Positions 6,234 to 14,080 are shown, counted from the stretch's first letter. The stretch is 16,489 nucleotides of DNA from Flavisolibacter sp. (GCA_013695175.1 JACDAZ010000144.1:1-16489); one strand, 5' to 3'. Notes: a model not told the origin generated them from the letters alone. A program made the numbers and translations.

Positions 6234-8162
6234 ATGTCTTACCCATACCAGATAAAATCTTTACAGCAATACAAAGAAGCTTATCAGAAATCTGTTGATC
6301 AACCAGAATTATTTTGGTCAGAAGTAGCAGACACCTTTGAATGGAGAAAAAAATGGGATCGTGTTCTTGATTGGAATTTTGAAGAACCAAAAATAAAATG
6401 GTTTGAAGGGGGCAAATTGAATATTACAGAAAATTGTATTGACAGGCATTTACAATCTTTAGGGGAGACGCCTGCTCTGATTTGGGAGCCCAATAATCCT
6501 GATGACAGGGTAAGGGTTGTAACATATAACCGTTTATATAAAAGAGTTTGCCAGTTTGCACAGGTTCTTAAAAACAACGGTGTAAAAAAAGGAGATCGTG
6601 TGTGTATTTATATGGGTATGGTTCCTGAGCTTGCCTATGCAATTTTAGGCTGTGCCAGAATTGGTGCTATACACAGTGTGGTATTTGGTGGTTTTTCAGC
6701 ACAGAGTATTGCAGACAGGCTTGAAGATGCCAAAGCTGAATACATCGTAACGGCAGATGGTGCATTCAGGGGCGATAAAATTATTCCATTAAAAAATGTA
6801 ATTGATGATGCATTAATAGGAAACAGGACTGTAAAAAAGGTTATTGTGTATACCAGGACAAGAACACCTGTTTCTATGATTAAAGGAAGGGATGTATGGT
6901 GGGAAGATGAAATGGAGTTTGCAGAAACACAGGTTGAAAAAGAAGGTGTAGTTAGTTTTCCAGCAGAAGAAATGGATGCGGAAGATCCATTATTTATTTT
7001 ATATACTTCAGGGAGTACAGGTAAGCCAAAAGGTGTTGTTCACAGCAGTGCAGGTTATATGATTTTTACTACATACAGTTTTGTAAATGTATTTCAATAC
7101 AAGCCCGGTGATGTTCATTTTTGTACTGCTGATATAGGATGGATTACAGGGCATAGTTATATTATTTACGGACCATTAAGTGCCGGTGCAACTTCTGTAA
7201 TGTTTGAAGGTGTTCCTACCTGGCCTGATGCAGGCAGGTTTTGGGATATAGTTGATAAACATAAGGTCAATATTATTTATACAGCACCTACTGCAATCCG
7301 TTCTTTAATGGGATATGGTACAGCGCCATTTGAAGGGAAGGATTTAAGTTCTTTAAAAATATTGGGTACTGTAGGTGAGCCTATTAATGAAGAAGCCTGG
7401 CATTGGTATAATAAGCATGTGGGTAAAGAAAAATGTCCCATTGTAGATACATGGTGGCAAACGGAAACAGGAGGAATATTAATTTCAAATTTAGCTGGTG
7501 TTACACCAGATAAACCAACATATGCCACACTTCCATTACCGGGTGTTCAACCCATTTTGGTGGACGAAGAAGGAAAGGAGATCACTGGCAACCCTGCAAC
7601 CGGAAATTTATGCATGAAAGCACCTTGGCCATCCATGTTGCGTACTACTTATGGAGATCATGAACGATGCAGGCTCAATTATTTTTCAACTTATGAAAAT
7701 TTATATTTTACCGGTGATGGTGCTTTGCGTGATGAAGAAGGAAATTATAGAATAACAGGCAGGGTAGATGATGTATTAAATGTAAGCGGACATCGCATTG
7801 GAACGGCTGAAGTAGAAAATGCAATTAATATGCATTATGGCATTGTAGAAAGCGCTGTTGTTGGGTATAACCATCATATAAAAGGCCAGGGTATTTATGC
7901 TTATGTAATTTGTAATGTGGTGCATACAGATGAAGAGCATATGCGGCAGGATATTATTCAAACAGTATCAAGAATAATTGGTCCTATTGCAAAACCAGAT
8001 AAAATTCAATTTGTTCAAGGGTTGCCAAAAACAAGAAGTGGAAAAATCATGCGCAGGGTTTTAAGAAAAATCGCTGAAGGTGAAACTGAAAATTTAGGAG
8101 ATACAAGTACACTTTTGGATCCCGGTGTTGTTACTGATATTGCGAATGGAAAGCTTAATTAA
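6234..8162 (+). CDS. acs: Acetyl-CoA synthetase (acetate--CoA ligase, AMP-forming)
   Basis: This cytosolic enzyme activates acetate with ATP and CoA through an acetyl-adenylate. The 642 residues match the family. In order: an N-terminal cap with LFWSEVADTFEWRKKWDRVL (26-45); phosphate-binding loop YTSGSTGKPKGVVH (257-270); WWQTETGG (407-414), whose second Trp restricts the pocket to short acids such as acetate; YFTGDGALRDEEGNYRITGR (491-510); VLNVSGHRIGTAEVE (514-528); and the catalytic PKTRSGKIMRR segment with Lys604, the lysine that is reversibly acetylated in homologues. The ATG at 6234 fits the family N-terminus. The gene is divergent from an MHS symporter with a shared palindrome, which suggests acetate scavenging. 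No clear terminator is visible in the 48 bases before the convergent L,D-transpeptidase gene. Confidence 0.97.
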   Translation: MSYPYQIKSLQQYKEAYQKSVDQPELFWSEVADTFEWRKKWDRVLDWNFEEPKIKWFEGGKLNITENCIDRHLQSLGETPALIWEPNNPDDRVRVVTYNRLYKRVCQFAQVLKNNGVKKGDRVCIYMGMVPELAYAILGCARIGAIHSVVFGGFSAQSIADRLEDAKAEYIVTADGAFRGDKIIPLKNVIDDALIGNRTVKKVIVYTRTRTPVSMIKGRDVWWEDEMEFAETQVEKEGVVSFPAEEMDAEDPLFILYTSGSTGKPKGVVHSSAGYMIFTTYSFVNVFQYKPGDVHFCTADIGWITGHSYIIYGPLSAGATSVMFEGVPTWPDAGRFWDIVDKHKVNIIYTAPTAIRSLMGYGTAPFEGKDLSSLKILGTVGEPINEEAWHWYNKHVGKEKCPIVDTWWQTETGGILISNLAGVTPDKPTYATLPLPGVQPILVDEEGKEITGNPATGNLCMKAPWPSMLRTTYGDHERCRLNYFSTYENLYFTGDGALRDEEGNYRITGRVDDVLNVSGHRIGTAEVENAINMHYGIVESAVVGYNHHIKGQGIYAYVICNVVHTDEEHMRQDIIQTVSRIIGPIAKPDKIQFVQGLPKTRSGKIMRRVLRKIAEGETENLGDTSTLLDPGVVTDIANGKLN

Positions 8163-8210
8163 AATGTAAAAGTAAAAATGTAAAAAATAATCTTCATCCC
8201 TGGATGTTTA

Positions 8211-8786
8211 CTATTTTCTTATTGTAACAGGCGTGCCTACGGTAACATATCCATAAATTTCCTTGACATCTGCATTTTTTAAGGAAATGCAACCCAGTGT
8301 CCAGTTGTTATAACGATCAATCATATAATCGTCTTTTGGCCAGGTTCCATGTATACCAACACCACCGCCGGGTTTTGCAGTTTTTGGTATCTCACCTCTT
8401 TGTTTACGTTGGTTGAATTTGGCAAGGCTCTCCTGGTTTGGATAATCAATTAATAAAAATCTGCTCCATTTATCGTGAGGTTTCTTGGCTACTATTTTAA
8501 AATTGCCTTCGGGAGTATATTTATCCCCTTCCATGCTTTTATCTTTCATAGGATCATTTCCAAACACTACAGGGTAGGTAGCATACCAGCCTTTACTGTC
8601 ATACACACTTAATTCATAATCAGATTTATCAATAATAATTTTTAAAGGGGGTAAAGGGGGAGCAACAGATCTTACAGATTTAGTTACCGTGTAAGAGGCA
8701 AAACTGGTTTTATTAGTTGATTTTGTGTGGTTAAAAAGGAAGCTTCCGGCTACCAACATGCAAGATAAAAAGATGGTGGTTTTCAT
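8211..8786 (-). CDS. L,D-transpeptidase (YkuD domain) family protein
   Basis: The product has 191 residues with an N-terminal signal or anchor (about 1-20), a short proline-containing linker (APPLPPL) and a YkuD domain from about residue 48 to the end. Members form 3-3 peptide cross-links or attach proteins to peptidoglycan in the periplasm, using a cysteine. The catalytic segment is seen as HGTW (His146) followed by NNWTLGCISL with Cys166. This is the NWTxGC variant rather than the common SHGCIRL form, a known subgroup in which the His before Gly-Cys is replaced. TPEGNFKI at 91-98 is also typical. The gene is monocistronic, convergent with acs, and separated from the upstream beta-barrel operon by a terminator at 8887-8915. 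Confidence 0.88.
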   Translation of the reverse strand: MKTTIFLSCMLVAGSFLFNHTKSTNKTSFASYTVTKSVRSVAPPLPPLKIIIDKSDYELSVYDSKGWYATYPVVFGNDPMKDKSMEGDKYTPEGNFKIVAKKPHDKWSRFLLIDYPNQESLAKFNQRKQRGEIPKTAKPGGGVGIHGTWPKDDYMIDRYNNWTLGCISLKNADVKEIYGYVTVGTPVTIRK

Positions 8787-8883
8787 AACACAAAAACAGG
8801 TTTGAGGTTTTCAATTTAGTAACGGTGTTCTTTTTGCTTTATTATACTTGTTTATAAGTTTTTAACAGCACTCCAAGAAAAGC

Positions 8884-8915
8884 AAAAATCCTGCTGAATC
8901 AAATTCAACAGGATT
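8884..8915 (-). terminator. Terminator of the sigma/anti-sigma/beta-barrel operon
   Basis: AATCCTG (8887-8893) pairs with CAGGATT (8909-8915) and TGAAT (8895-8899) with ATTCA (8903-8907), with one C/A mismatch and a three-base loop. On the minus strand the stem runs into TTTTTGCTTTT, a proper U-tract, 24 bases after the stop of the beta-barrel gene. Confidence 0.85.
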
Positions 8916-8938
8916 AATTTTATTCACAACTGGTTGTT

Positions 8939-9766
8939 TTACCAATGTCCAAATCGTATACCTACGTTGTAAGGGGTTTGATCAAGTCCTTTTTCCCACA
9001 TGCTTTTAGTTGCATAAGAACCATATAATTTAAGGGGACCCATATTGACTTCACCAATGTATGACAGTTTCCATTGGTTCAGATCGAAATCATCTTTGGT
9101 TTTATCTTTCTTACCGCCGTCTTTTATTTTTTGCCTTGCAGAATATAAATATCCACCACTTACACCAGCGCTTAATCCAAAGCCCTGTTTTCTTTGTGGT
9201 GTAAAATTAAAATTCAACATAAGTGGTACTGTAAGATAATCTGCTGCCAGTTTGTTTTTATCTATTCCTTTCCATGTTTCATCTCTTGTGATCATAGTGG
9301 GGTTTCTTTCAAACTTTATGCGTTCATCAGAAAACCTGTAATTATTTAATTCAAGGCCAAGACCATACTTCAGGTTTACAACATGCTTGATCATGTTCAT
9401 CTTTTGCATGAAGATCCAGATGTTTACATTGGTAGACTTTCCATTCCTTAATTTAAATAAGTCTTCATCACTTCCCAGGGCAAATGCCTGTGTTTCGGCA
9501 GATGCGTAATTAGTTTTATCATCAAAATTTGAAAAACCCAGGTCTATGATAAACCAATTGGTGCTTACATTAGTTGGTCTTTTCTTTTTACGGGAGTTGA
9601 TGGTGATATGCCTTTCTCGTGTAGTGTCTCTGTTATCACCTTTTTTAATAATGATCATTCCACCTACTCTGATAGTGTCCGCTTTTTCAGTTGCTGTTGT
9701 ATCTGTCTGGCTAAATCCGCTCACAGCAAGTCCCAGTGCAATTGTTGCAAGTAAAAATCTTTTCAT
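8939..9766 (-). CDS. Predicted outer-membrane beta-barrel protein
   Basis: The product has 275 residues with a clear signal peptide (about 1-20, MKRFLLATIALGLAVSGFSQ). A polar, basic segment (about 25-65, ending SRKKKRP) precedes alternating short strands such as WFIIDLGFSNF, HVVNLKYGLGLELNNYRF, LTVPLMLNFNF, GFGLSAGVSGGYLYSARQK and KLSYIGEVNMGPLKLYGSYA, ending in NVGIRFGHW with a terminal aromatic residue. This fits the small porin-like OMP_b-brl families of Bacteroidota; the exact family is not certain. It begins 21 bases after the anti-sigma gene and is the last gene of the sigma operon, so it is a probable target or signal source of that sigma system. Confidence 0.8.
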   Translation of the reverse strand: MKRFLLATIALGLAVSGFSQTDTTATEKADTIRVGGMIIIKKGDNRDTTRERHITINSRKKKRPTNVSTNWFIIDLGFSNFDDKTNYASAETQAFALGSDEDLFKLRNGKSTNVNIWIFMQKMNMIKHVVNLKYGLGLELNNYRFSDERIKFERNPTMITRDETWKGIDKNKLAADYLTVPLMLNFNFTPQRKQGFGLSAGVSGGYLYSARQKIKDGGKKDKTKDDFDLNQWKLSYIGEVNMGPLKLYGSYATKSMWEKGLDQTPYNVGIRFGHW

Positions 9767-9787
9767 TGTTCTTTAATTATAAGTTGA

Positions 9788-10834
9788 TTATTTAAGTTTA
9801 ATGGCTACCGCACCTATCAGTAATTCGTCATCTTCATTAACTGCATTGATGCCGGTACGACGTTCAATAAAACGGGTAGCTTTGCGAAGGAATCCTCTGA
9901 CAGAACCCTTTTTATCTTCATCGCCATCAAATGCATCTAAACCAGGTACCAGTGTTTCTGATGCATCTACTTTAGTGTACGCAGGTACTTCAATAGTTGT
10001 TACAGGTTGGTTGTTAATATTTTGTTGCTGAAAAATATTTGCATCAATAGTATTTTGTTTTTCAACTTTAGGAAACTCAGTATGTGCTATATGTTCATTA
10101 TCTATAGTAGGTACTTGATGTGTTATTGATTGATTATTGGCAACTGATTTCTTTTCTACATTATTTTTTTCTGATGCAATAACTATTTGAGTTTCTTCAG
10201 AACGATTAGCTTCTATTGTTTCATCAGTTGTTATAAATGAATTTTGATCTGCTATATTTTCTTTTTGTTGTTGTGGTTTTATAGTTTGCTGAACTATAAC
10301 AGGCGGTTCATTAGTTACATCAGAGCTAAAAATATAGAAAAGTGCAGACGTTAGTAAAATAACAACTGCAGCTGCAATTCTTAATATAAAAAATGGACGA
10401 ATGCTACGCTCATTTTCTGTTCTGTAAAGTTCTTTTTTATAGGGGTAAGTGATAATATCATCTTTGTGAAGCCTGGTTTTTAAAAGGCCCTCATATTGAA
10501 TTTTATAATTCGTATCTGAAGATAATTTTATTTCAACTTTAGCCGCTTCTTCGCGAGAAAGTTCATTATCTAAATACATTAGAAGTTGTTCATCAACTAC
10601 ATCTTGTAGTATGTGATGGGACAAAAGTGATTCTTTGTCAAATAACCGAATAGGTTCGGCATCTAAAACTGTAGCAGATAAAAGGGCAAGTTCTTCTTTC
10701 AGGTCGGGATGATTAATAATAAATTCTTCAACAGCCAAACGTTGTACATGTGTAAGTTCATGATCAACATACATAAGAAAATATTCTTCGTAGTTGTTGC
10801 GATCAATATGTAAATGTTTGTTTTTAAATGACAT
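9788..10834 (-). CDS. Membrane anti-sigma-like protein with duplicated N-terminal motif
   Basis: The 348 residues contain one transmembrane helix (about 148-168, FFILRIAAAVVILLTSALFY). The cytosolic part has two copies of the same motif: LMYVDHELT at 20-28 and LMYLDNELS at 85-93, each followed 7 residues later by VE, offset by 65 residues. This resembles the N-terminal anti-sigma domain of Bacteroidota, without the His/Cys zinc ligands of classic ZAS proteins. The periplasmic part is long, Gln/Asn/Thr-rich and apparently disordered (about 172-300), then ends in a compact basic-to-hydrophobic tail (310-348, VRGFLRKATRFIERRTGIN then ELLIGAVAIKL). The gene starts inside the sigma gene (11-base overlap), so the two are translationally coupled. 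Anti-sigma function is inferred from position and motif. Confidence 0.75.
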   Translation of the reverse strand: MSFKNKHLHIDRNNYEEYFLMYVDHELTHVQRLAVEEFIINHPDLKEELALLSATVLDAEPIRLFDKESLLSHHILQDVVDEQLLMYLDNELSREEAAKVEIKLSSDTNYKIQYEGLLKTRLHKDDIITYPYKKELYRTENERSIRPFFILRIAAAVVILLTSALFYIFSSDVTNEPPVIVQQTIKPQQQKENIADQNSFITTDETIEANRSEETQIVIASEKNNVEKKSVANNQSITHQVPTIDNEHIAHTEFPKVEKQNTIDANIFQQQNINNQPVTTIEVPAYTKVDASETLVPGLDAFDGDEDKKGSVRGFLRKATRFIERRTGINAVNEDDELLIGAVAIKLK

Positions 10835-11309
10835 TTTCCACTTTTACTAAATATTCTTTTAATTGTAAACGGGCTCTGTGTAAGTAAACTTTTACCTGGC
10901 TGCTGTTAAGCCCGGTAATCTGTCCAATCTCTTCATAACTATACCCTTCATAATCTTTCAGCATTACCAGAGATCTTTGTGTTTCGTTAAGTCTTGCCAA
11001 TGCTTCATGTATAACAGCTTTGGCATTATGTGCCGGTTTATGAACAACCTGTGTTTCGTCTTTAAAATCCTCCTGTAAATAGATCCTTTTTATCTTTCTT
11101 AAATGATCAATCATAGCATTATAGGCTATTGTGAACAGATATGATTTACTTTTTTCGGCATCCACTTCAGCCCTGTTACGCCATAATTTTTCAAAAGCAG
11201 TTTGTACTACGTCCCGTGCATCCTCTTCATGTCTCAGGTTTTTAACAATAAACCTGAAAACTCCGTCAGCATAGTTTGTTACACATTCATTATATTCTTT
11301 CTCAGTCAT
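10824..11309 (-). CDS. ECF RNA polymerase sigma factor
   Basis: This is a group 4 sigma-70 factor of 161 residues that directs RNA polymerase to a small regulon. Region 2 covers about residues 10-75, with DARDVVQTAFEKLWRN at 30-45 and SYLFTIAYNAMIDHLRK at 56-72. Region 4 covers about 103-152, with the helix-turn-helix GYSYEEIGQITGLNSSQVKV at 122-141 followed by LHRAR. No extra C-terminal domain is present. It is the first gene of an operon with an overlapping anti-sigma-like membrane protein and a beta-barrel protein. Such factors commonly activate their own operon; an imperfect inverted repeat lies 33-69 bases upstream of its ATG, but no clear promoter consensus is visible. Confidence 0.93.
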   Translation of the reverse strand: MTEKEYNECVTNYADGVFRFIVKNLRHEEDARDVVQTAFEKLWRNRAEVDAEKSKSYLFTIAYNAMIDHLRKIKRIYLQEDFKDETQVVHKPAHNAKAVIHEALARLNETQRSLVMLKDYEGYSYEEIGQITGLNSSQVKVYLHRARLQLKEYLVKVENVI

Positions 11310-11341
11310 AAAAGCAGTGTGTGCTAAAGGCTTAATTAATT

Positions 11342-11378
11342 ATTTTACGTTTAACTTCTCTAGAAGTTACAGTAAAAT
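11342..11378. promoter_or_regulatory. Two-part inverted repeat upstream of the sigma gene
   Basis: ATTTTAC (11342-11348) pairs with GTAAAAT (11372-11378), and inside it TAACTTC (11352-11358) pairs with GAAGTTA (11363-11369) around a TCTA loop, with three and two unpaired bases between the helices. On neither strand is it followed by a U-tract, so it is a poor rho-independent terminator. It could be an operator or leader structure of the sigma operon, or a 3' end of the upstream minus-strand genes. Confidence 0.4.
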
Positions 11379-11392
11379 GAAATATTTTTTAA

Positions 11393-11584
11393 TTAATAAG
11401 GAGATATAGTTGTAATGAACTGTTGAGAAAGGGGTTCCCAAAGTAATTCCGGTTTAATAGACTGAGTACACTCAGACCCGGCTATGCAATCACCTGAAAC
11501 ATGGTTTAATAAAAAAAAGAAAGAGATGAGTAATATTCCTAGTGCAAGGAAGAAAATAGTTTTGGGTGTTAAAAGCTTTCTCAT
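11393..11584 (-). CDS. Small membrane-anchored protein, unknown function
   Basis: No family recognised. The product has 63 residues: a basic start (MRKLLTPK), one hydrophobic helix (about 9-27, TIFFLALGILLISFFFLLN) and a 35-residue exported tail with two cysteines spaced CIAGSEC that could form a disulfide or bind a ligand. It is complete, ATG to TAA, and starts 66 bases after the stop of the HGQPGHxC lipoprotein in the same direction, so it may be in the same transcript. The sigma operon begins 83 bases further on. Reality as a gene rests on the well-formed signal-anchor and context only. Confidence 0.5.
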   Translation of the reverse strand: MRKLLTPKTIFFLALGILLISFFFLLNHVSGDCIAGSECTQSIKPELLWEPLSQQFITTISPY

Positions 11585-11650
11585 CTTATTATTTATTGGT
11601 GAGACGAAGCTAGTAAGACCTATGTTACAGCTTTACTAAACTTTTTTATT

Positions 11651-12343
11651 TTATTGATCTTTTAAAGGCTGACCAACTGCAATTTTACAATCATGTCCCG
11701 GCTGTCCATGGGCGGGATTCAATTTAACTCCTGCAGTATTACTGACCGGTAGTATAGGTGATGGTGTAATTCCTGGGGAGGGAATAGTTGGCTTTATTTC
11801 TGAGTTTTGACTAATTGGTTTGGCAGCTGCAGATCCGTCCAATGGTGCTCCAACAGCAATTTTACAATCATGTCCTGGTTGCCCATGTGCCGGGTTTAAT
11901 TTAGCTCCTGCGCTTTTACCGGCAGGAAGTACAGGTGATGGTGTAATGGCTGGAGAAGGCCCAGCAGGAGAAGAAGCTGCCGGCTTTACATTTATTTCAG
12001 GGCTATTTGGTTTTGCTGCAGTTCCATTTAAAGGTGCCCCAACAGCTAATTCGCATCTGTGACCAGGTTGTCCATGTGCGGGATTTAAAGCCACACCTGG
12101 TTTATTAGCTACAGGTAGCGATGCATTTTGACCATTTGATGCAGGTGCAAATGCTGCCTGGGTGTTAAGAGTAGGCTGTAAAGGAGGCAAAGCCGGTGTT
12201 GTATCTAAAGGTGTAGAAGCTGTATTAAATAATGGGTTTGCTGTATCTGTTGATGTTGAATATAATTCAGTTGAAGGGCTTGAATCCTGGTTACAGGCAA
12301 CAAAAAATACAGAAGCTAATATGAATAAGGAAAAATTTTTCAT
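11651..12343 (-). CDS. Lipoprotein with three LNPAHGQPGHxC repeats
   Basis: The product has 230 residues. The N-terminus (MKNFSLFILASVFFVAC) is a lipoprotein signal with the acylated cysteine at 17 followed by NQDSS. The rest is low-complexity Pro/Ala/Ser/Thr linker holding three near-identical modules at about 84-107, 147-170 and 206-229, each reading LNPAHGQPGH(R/D)C(E/K)(L/I)AVG(A/Q)PL. Spacing is 63 and 59 residues. Single copies of a motif like this occur at the ends of other Bacteroidota lipoproteins, from memory; no function is known to me. Two His and one Cys per module are invariant here and could bind a metal or heme or be modified. The protein lies at the envelope. It is divergent from kbl and upstream of a small membrane protein. 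Confidence 0.85.
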   Translation of the reverse strand: MKNFSLFILASVFFVACNQDSSPSTELYSTSTDTANPLFNTASTPLDTTPALPPLQPTLNTQAAFAPASNGQNASLPVANKPGVALNPAHGQPGHRCELAVGAPLNGTAAKPNSPEINVKPAASSPAGPSPAITPSPVLPAGKSAGAKLNPAHGQPGHDCKIAVGAPLDGSAAAKPISQNSEIKPTIPSPGITPSPILPVSNTAGVKLNPAHGQPGHDCKIAVGQPLKDQ

Positions 12344-12477
12344 GAGATGCTTTTAATTGGCAGTGTAAGGTAATTGAAACTTATTAAGAATAAAATCCCA
12401 ATAAACATATAACAGTGAAGTTATGTTGGCTTTAACAGTAGCAGCACCTCTGCCATTTTACTTGCATCTTCAACAAG

Positions 12478-12485
12478 TATATTTG
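12478..12485 (+). promoter_or_regulatory. Candidate -7 box of kbl
   Basis: TATATTTG matches TAnnTTTG exactly and lies 17 bases before the kbl ATG, implying a leader of about 10 bases. The nearest TTG (12462-12464) leaves only 13 bases, shorter than the normal spacing, so only the -7 half is supported. Confidence 0.45.
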
Positions 12486-12502
12486 CCTTTTAAAGCAGAT
12501 AT

Positions 12503-13711
12503 ATGAATGAGAGATTTGTTACCCGCATAAAATCAGAAATTGAAGAAATTAAACAAGCAGGTTTATATAAAAGTGAAAGAATTATCACTTCTCCCCAGGG
12601 AGCGGAAATTACTGTTAACGGTCAAACTGTTTTAAATTTTTGTGCAAATAATTATTTGGGACTTTCTTCTCATCATAAAACCATTGCTGCAGCCCATAAA
12701 TATATAGACAGTCATGGTTACGGTATGAGTTCCGTACGTTTCATCTGTGGTACACAGGACATTCATAAAGAGCTGGAACGGAAACTTGCAGAATTCCTGG
12801 GTACAGAAGATACTATTTTATATGTAGCCGCTTTCGACGCTAATGGTGGTGTTTTTGAACCTTTATTTAATGAGCAGGATGCTATTATTTCAGATGCTTT
12901 AAATCATGCCTCCATAATAGATGGCGTGCGTCTTTGTAAGGCGCAGCGTTTTAGATATGAACACAATAATATGGAAGACCTTGAGGTAAAATTGAAAGAA
13001 GCTTCCGGTGCACGCAGCCGGATTATAGTTACAGATGGATCATTTAGTATGGATGGTACCATAGCCAGGCTTGATGTTATTTGTGATTTAGCGGATAAAC
13101 ATGATGCAATAGTAATGATCGATGAAAGTCACTCTTCAGGTTTTTTGGGTAAAACTGGGCGTGGAACCCACGAGTACAGGGGTGTGATGGGCAGGATAGA
13201 TATTATAACCGGCACACTGGGTAAGGCACTGGGTGGTGCAAGCGGAGGGTTTACCAGTGGCAGAAAAGAAATAATTGATATCCTGCGCCAGCGTAGCCGC
13301 CCTTATTTATTTTCAAATACGCTGGCACCTTCTATTACCGGGGCTAGTATAGCTGTATTAGATATACTAAGTGAAACAACAGAATTAAGAGATAAGCTGG
13401 AAAAAAATACAAAATATTTTAGAAGTGAAATGACAGAAGCTGGTTTTGACATAAAACCGGGTGAGCACCCTATAGTGCCCATTATGCTTTATGATTCTGT
13501 GTTAGCAGCCAAATTTGCAGATGCATTATTACAGGAAGGTGTTTATGTTATCGGATTCTTTTTTCCGGTGGTTCCTAAGGGTCAGGCAAGAATAAGAGTG
13601 CAAATAAGTGCAGCACACGAACAGGAACATTTGGACACAGCTATTAAAGCTTTTATAAAAATTGGTAAAGAACTGAAAGTTATTAAATCAGGGGAAGAAG
13701 TTAAAGTTTAA
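12503..13711 (+). CDS. kbl: Glycine C-acetyltransferase (2-amino-3-ketobutyrate CoA ligase)
   Basis: This PLP enzyme of the alpha-oxoamine synthase family converts 2-amino-3-ketobutyrate and CoA to glycine and acetyl-CoA, the second step of threonine breakdown. The 402 residues align along their full length with E. coli Kbl as I remember it: ERIITS (25-30), [10 protein letters not shown] (45-54), [16 protein letters not shown] (77-92), [18 protein letters not shown] (130-147), IDESHSSGF (206-214) and the PLP-lysine segment [15 protein letters not shown] with Lys241. [11 protein letters not shown] near the C-terminus is also diagnostic and favours Kbl over serine palmitoyltransferase or KAS-type relatives. 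No threonine dehydrogenase gene is adjacent. The 159-base divergent region before it also serves the lipoprotein gene and holds only a weak ATAAC/GTTAT dyad at 12409-12424. Confidence 0.95.
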   Translation: MNERFVTRIKSEIEEIKQAGLYKSERIITSPQGAEITVNGQTVLNFCANNYLGLSSHHKTIAAAHKYIDSHGYGMSSVRFICGTQDIHKELERKLAEFLGTEDTILYVAAFDANGGVFEPLFNEQDAIISDALNHASIIDGVRLCKAQRFRYEHNNMEDLEVKLKEASGARSRIIVTDGSFSMDGTIARLDVICDLADKHDAIVMIDESHSSGFLGKTGRGTHEYRGVMGRIDIITGTLGKALGGASGGFTSGRKEIIDILRQRSRPYLFSNTLAPSITGASIAVLDILSETTELRDKLEKNTKYFRSEMTEAGFDIKPGEHPIVPIMLYDSVLAAKFADALLQEGVYVIGFFFPVVPKGQARIRVQISAAHEQEHLDTAIKAFIKIGKELKVIKSGEEVKV

Positions 13712-13809
13712 GAAAAATGAAATAAGGCAAAAGGGTTAAGGTACAAGAAACAAGATTTCATACTTGTTCCATCACAATAAACCTTTTTCGTCATCGTTAA
13801 ATAACAACC

Positions 13810-13831
13810 ATTCAATATCTTTTTATTGAAT
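13810..13831. other. Inverted repeat upstream of the 42-residue lipoprotein
   Basis: ATTCAATA (13810-13817) and TATTGAAT (13824-13831) form an eight-base perfect dyad with a TCTTTT loop, nine bases before the next ATG. A short T-rich stretch follows on the plus strand. It could be a weak kbl terminator, an operator or a leader hairpin. All-AT pairing apart from one C-G pair makes chance occurrence possible. Confidence 0.3.
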
Positions 13832-13839
13832 TGATTTTT

Positions 13840-13968
13840 ATGCGAAAATTTCTATTAATCTTTTGTTTAGGCGCTATGTTGACCGGGACTATGAGTTCCT
13901 GCGTTTCAATGAAAAGAGATTGTAACGGAATCAAAAAGACAAAGTTGCCTAACGGTATTTATATATAA
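13840..13968 (+). CDS. Tiny lipoprotein, 42 residues
   Basis: A complete ATG-to-TAA frame encodes MRKFLLIFCLGAMLTGTMSS followed by Cys21 and a 21-residue mature tail, VSMKRDCNGIKKTKLPNGIYI. The basic start, hydrophobic core and SSC cleavage site form a good lipoprotein signal, so the mature peptide would be a lipid-anchored, basic 22-residue peptide with a second Cys at 28. I recall similar mini-lipoproteins with C-x-G-[IV]-K-x-T and N-G-[IFW] endings in Bacteroidota, without known function. A strong terminator begins 22 bases after its stop, which supports a real separate gene. It lies between kbl and the beta-lactamase gene. Confidence 0.65.
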   Translation: MRKFLLIFCLGAMLTGTMSSCVSMKRDCNGIKKTKLPNGIYI

Positions 13969-13989
13969 ACGAATTACATTCCTATGATG

Positions 13990-14020
13990 AAAGCAATATC
14001 CTAAGGGTATTGCTTTTTTT
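13990..14020 (+). terminator. Rho-independent terminator after the tiny lipoprotein
   Basis: AAAGCAATA (13990-13998) pairs with TATTGCTTT (14008-14016), extended by a T-G wobble and CC/GG around a TAA loop, giving a stem of about 12 pairs. It is followed directly by a run of T to 14020. Confidence 0.92.
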
Positions 14021-14039
14021 ATTGTAAACCAGATTCAAA

Positions 14040-14068
14040 TTGAAAACAATTAACAGCTATTACCTTTG
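14040..14068 (+). promoter_or_regulatory. Bacteroidota-type promoter of the class D beta-lactamase gene
   Basis: TTG at 14040-14042, an 18-base spacer, and TACCTTTG at 14061-14068 match the TTG-N17-23-TAnnTTTG consensus exactly. Transcription would begin near 14075, only a few bases before the ATG at 14081, so the message is nearly leaderless. It lies just after a terminator, as expected for an independent gene. Confidence 0.75.
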
Positions 14069-14080
14069 CGCAAAAAACAG

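Noticed and set aside
7277..7528. Minus-strand open frame inside acs
   Set aside because: Antisense to a certain, highly conserved enzyme, with no start context or motif.
11611..11638. TAGTAA/TTACTA dyad between the lipoprotein and small membrane protein genes
   Set aside because: Stem of six AT-rich pairs with a 16-base loop is too weak to call a terminator or operator.
12409..12424. ATAAC/GTTAT dyad in the lipoprotein/kbl divergent region
   Set aside because: Five pairs with a six-base loop is expected by chance in this composition; mentioned under kbl only.
12462..12464. TTG as the -33 element of kbl
   Set aside because: Only 13 bases before the -7 box, while 17-23 are expected.
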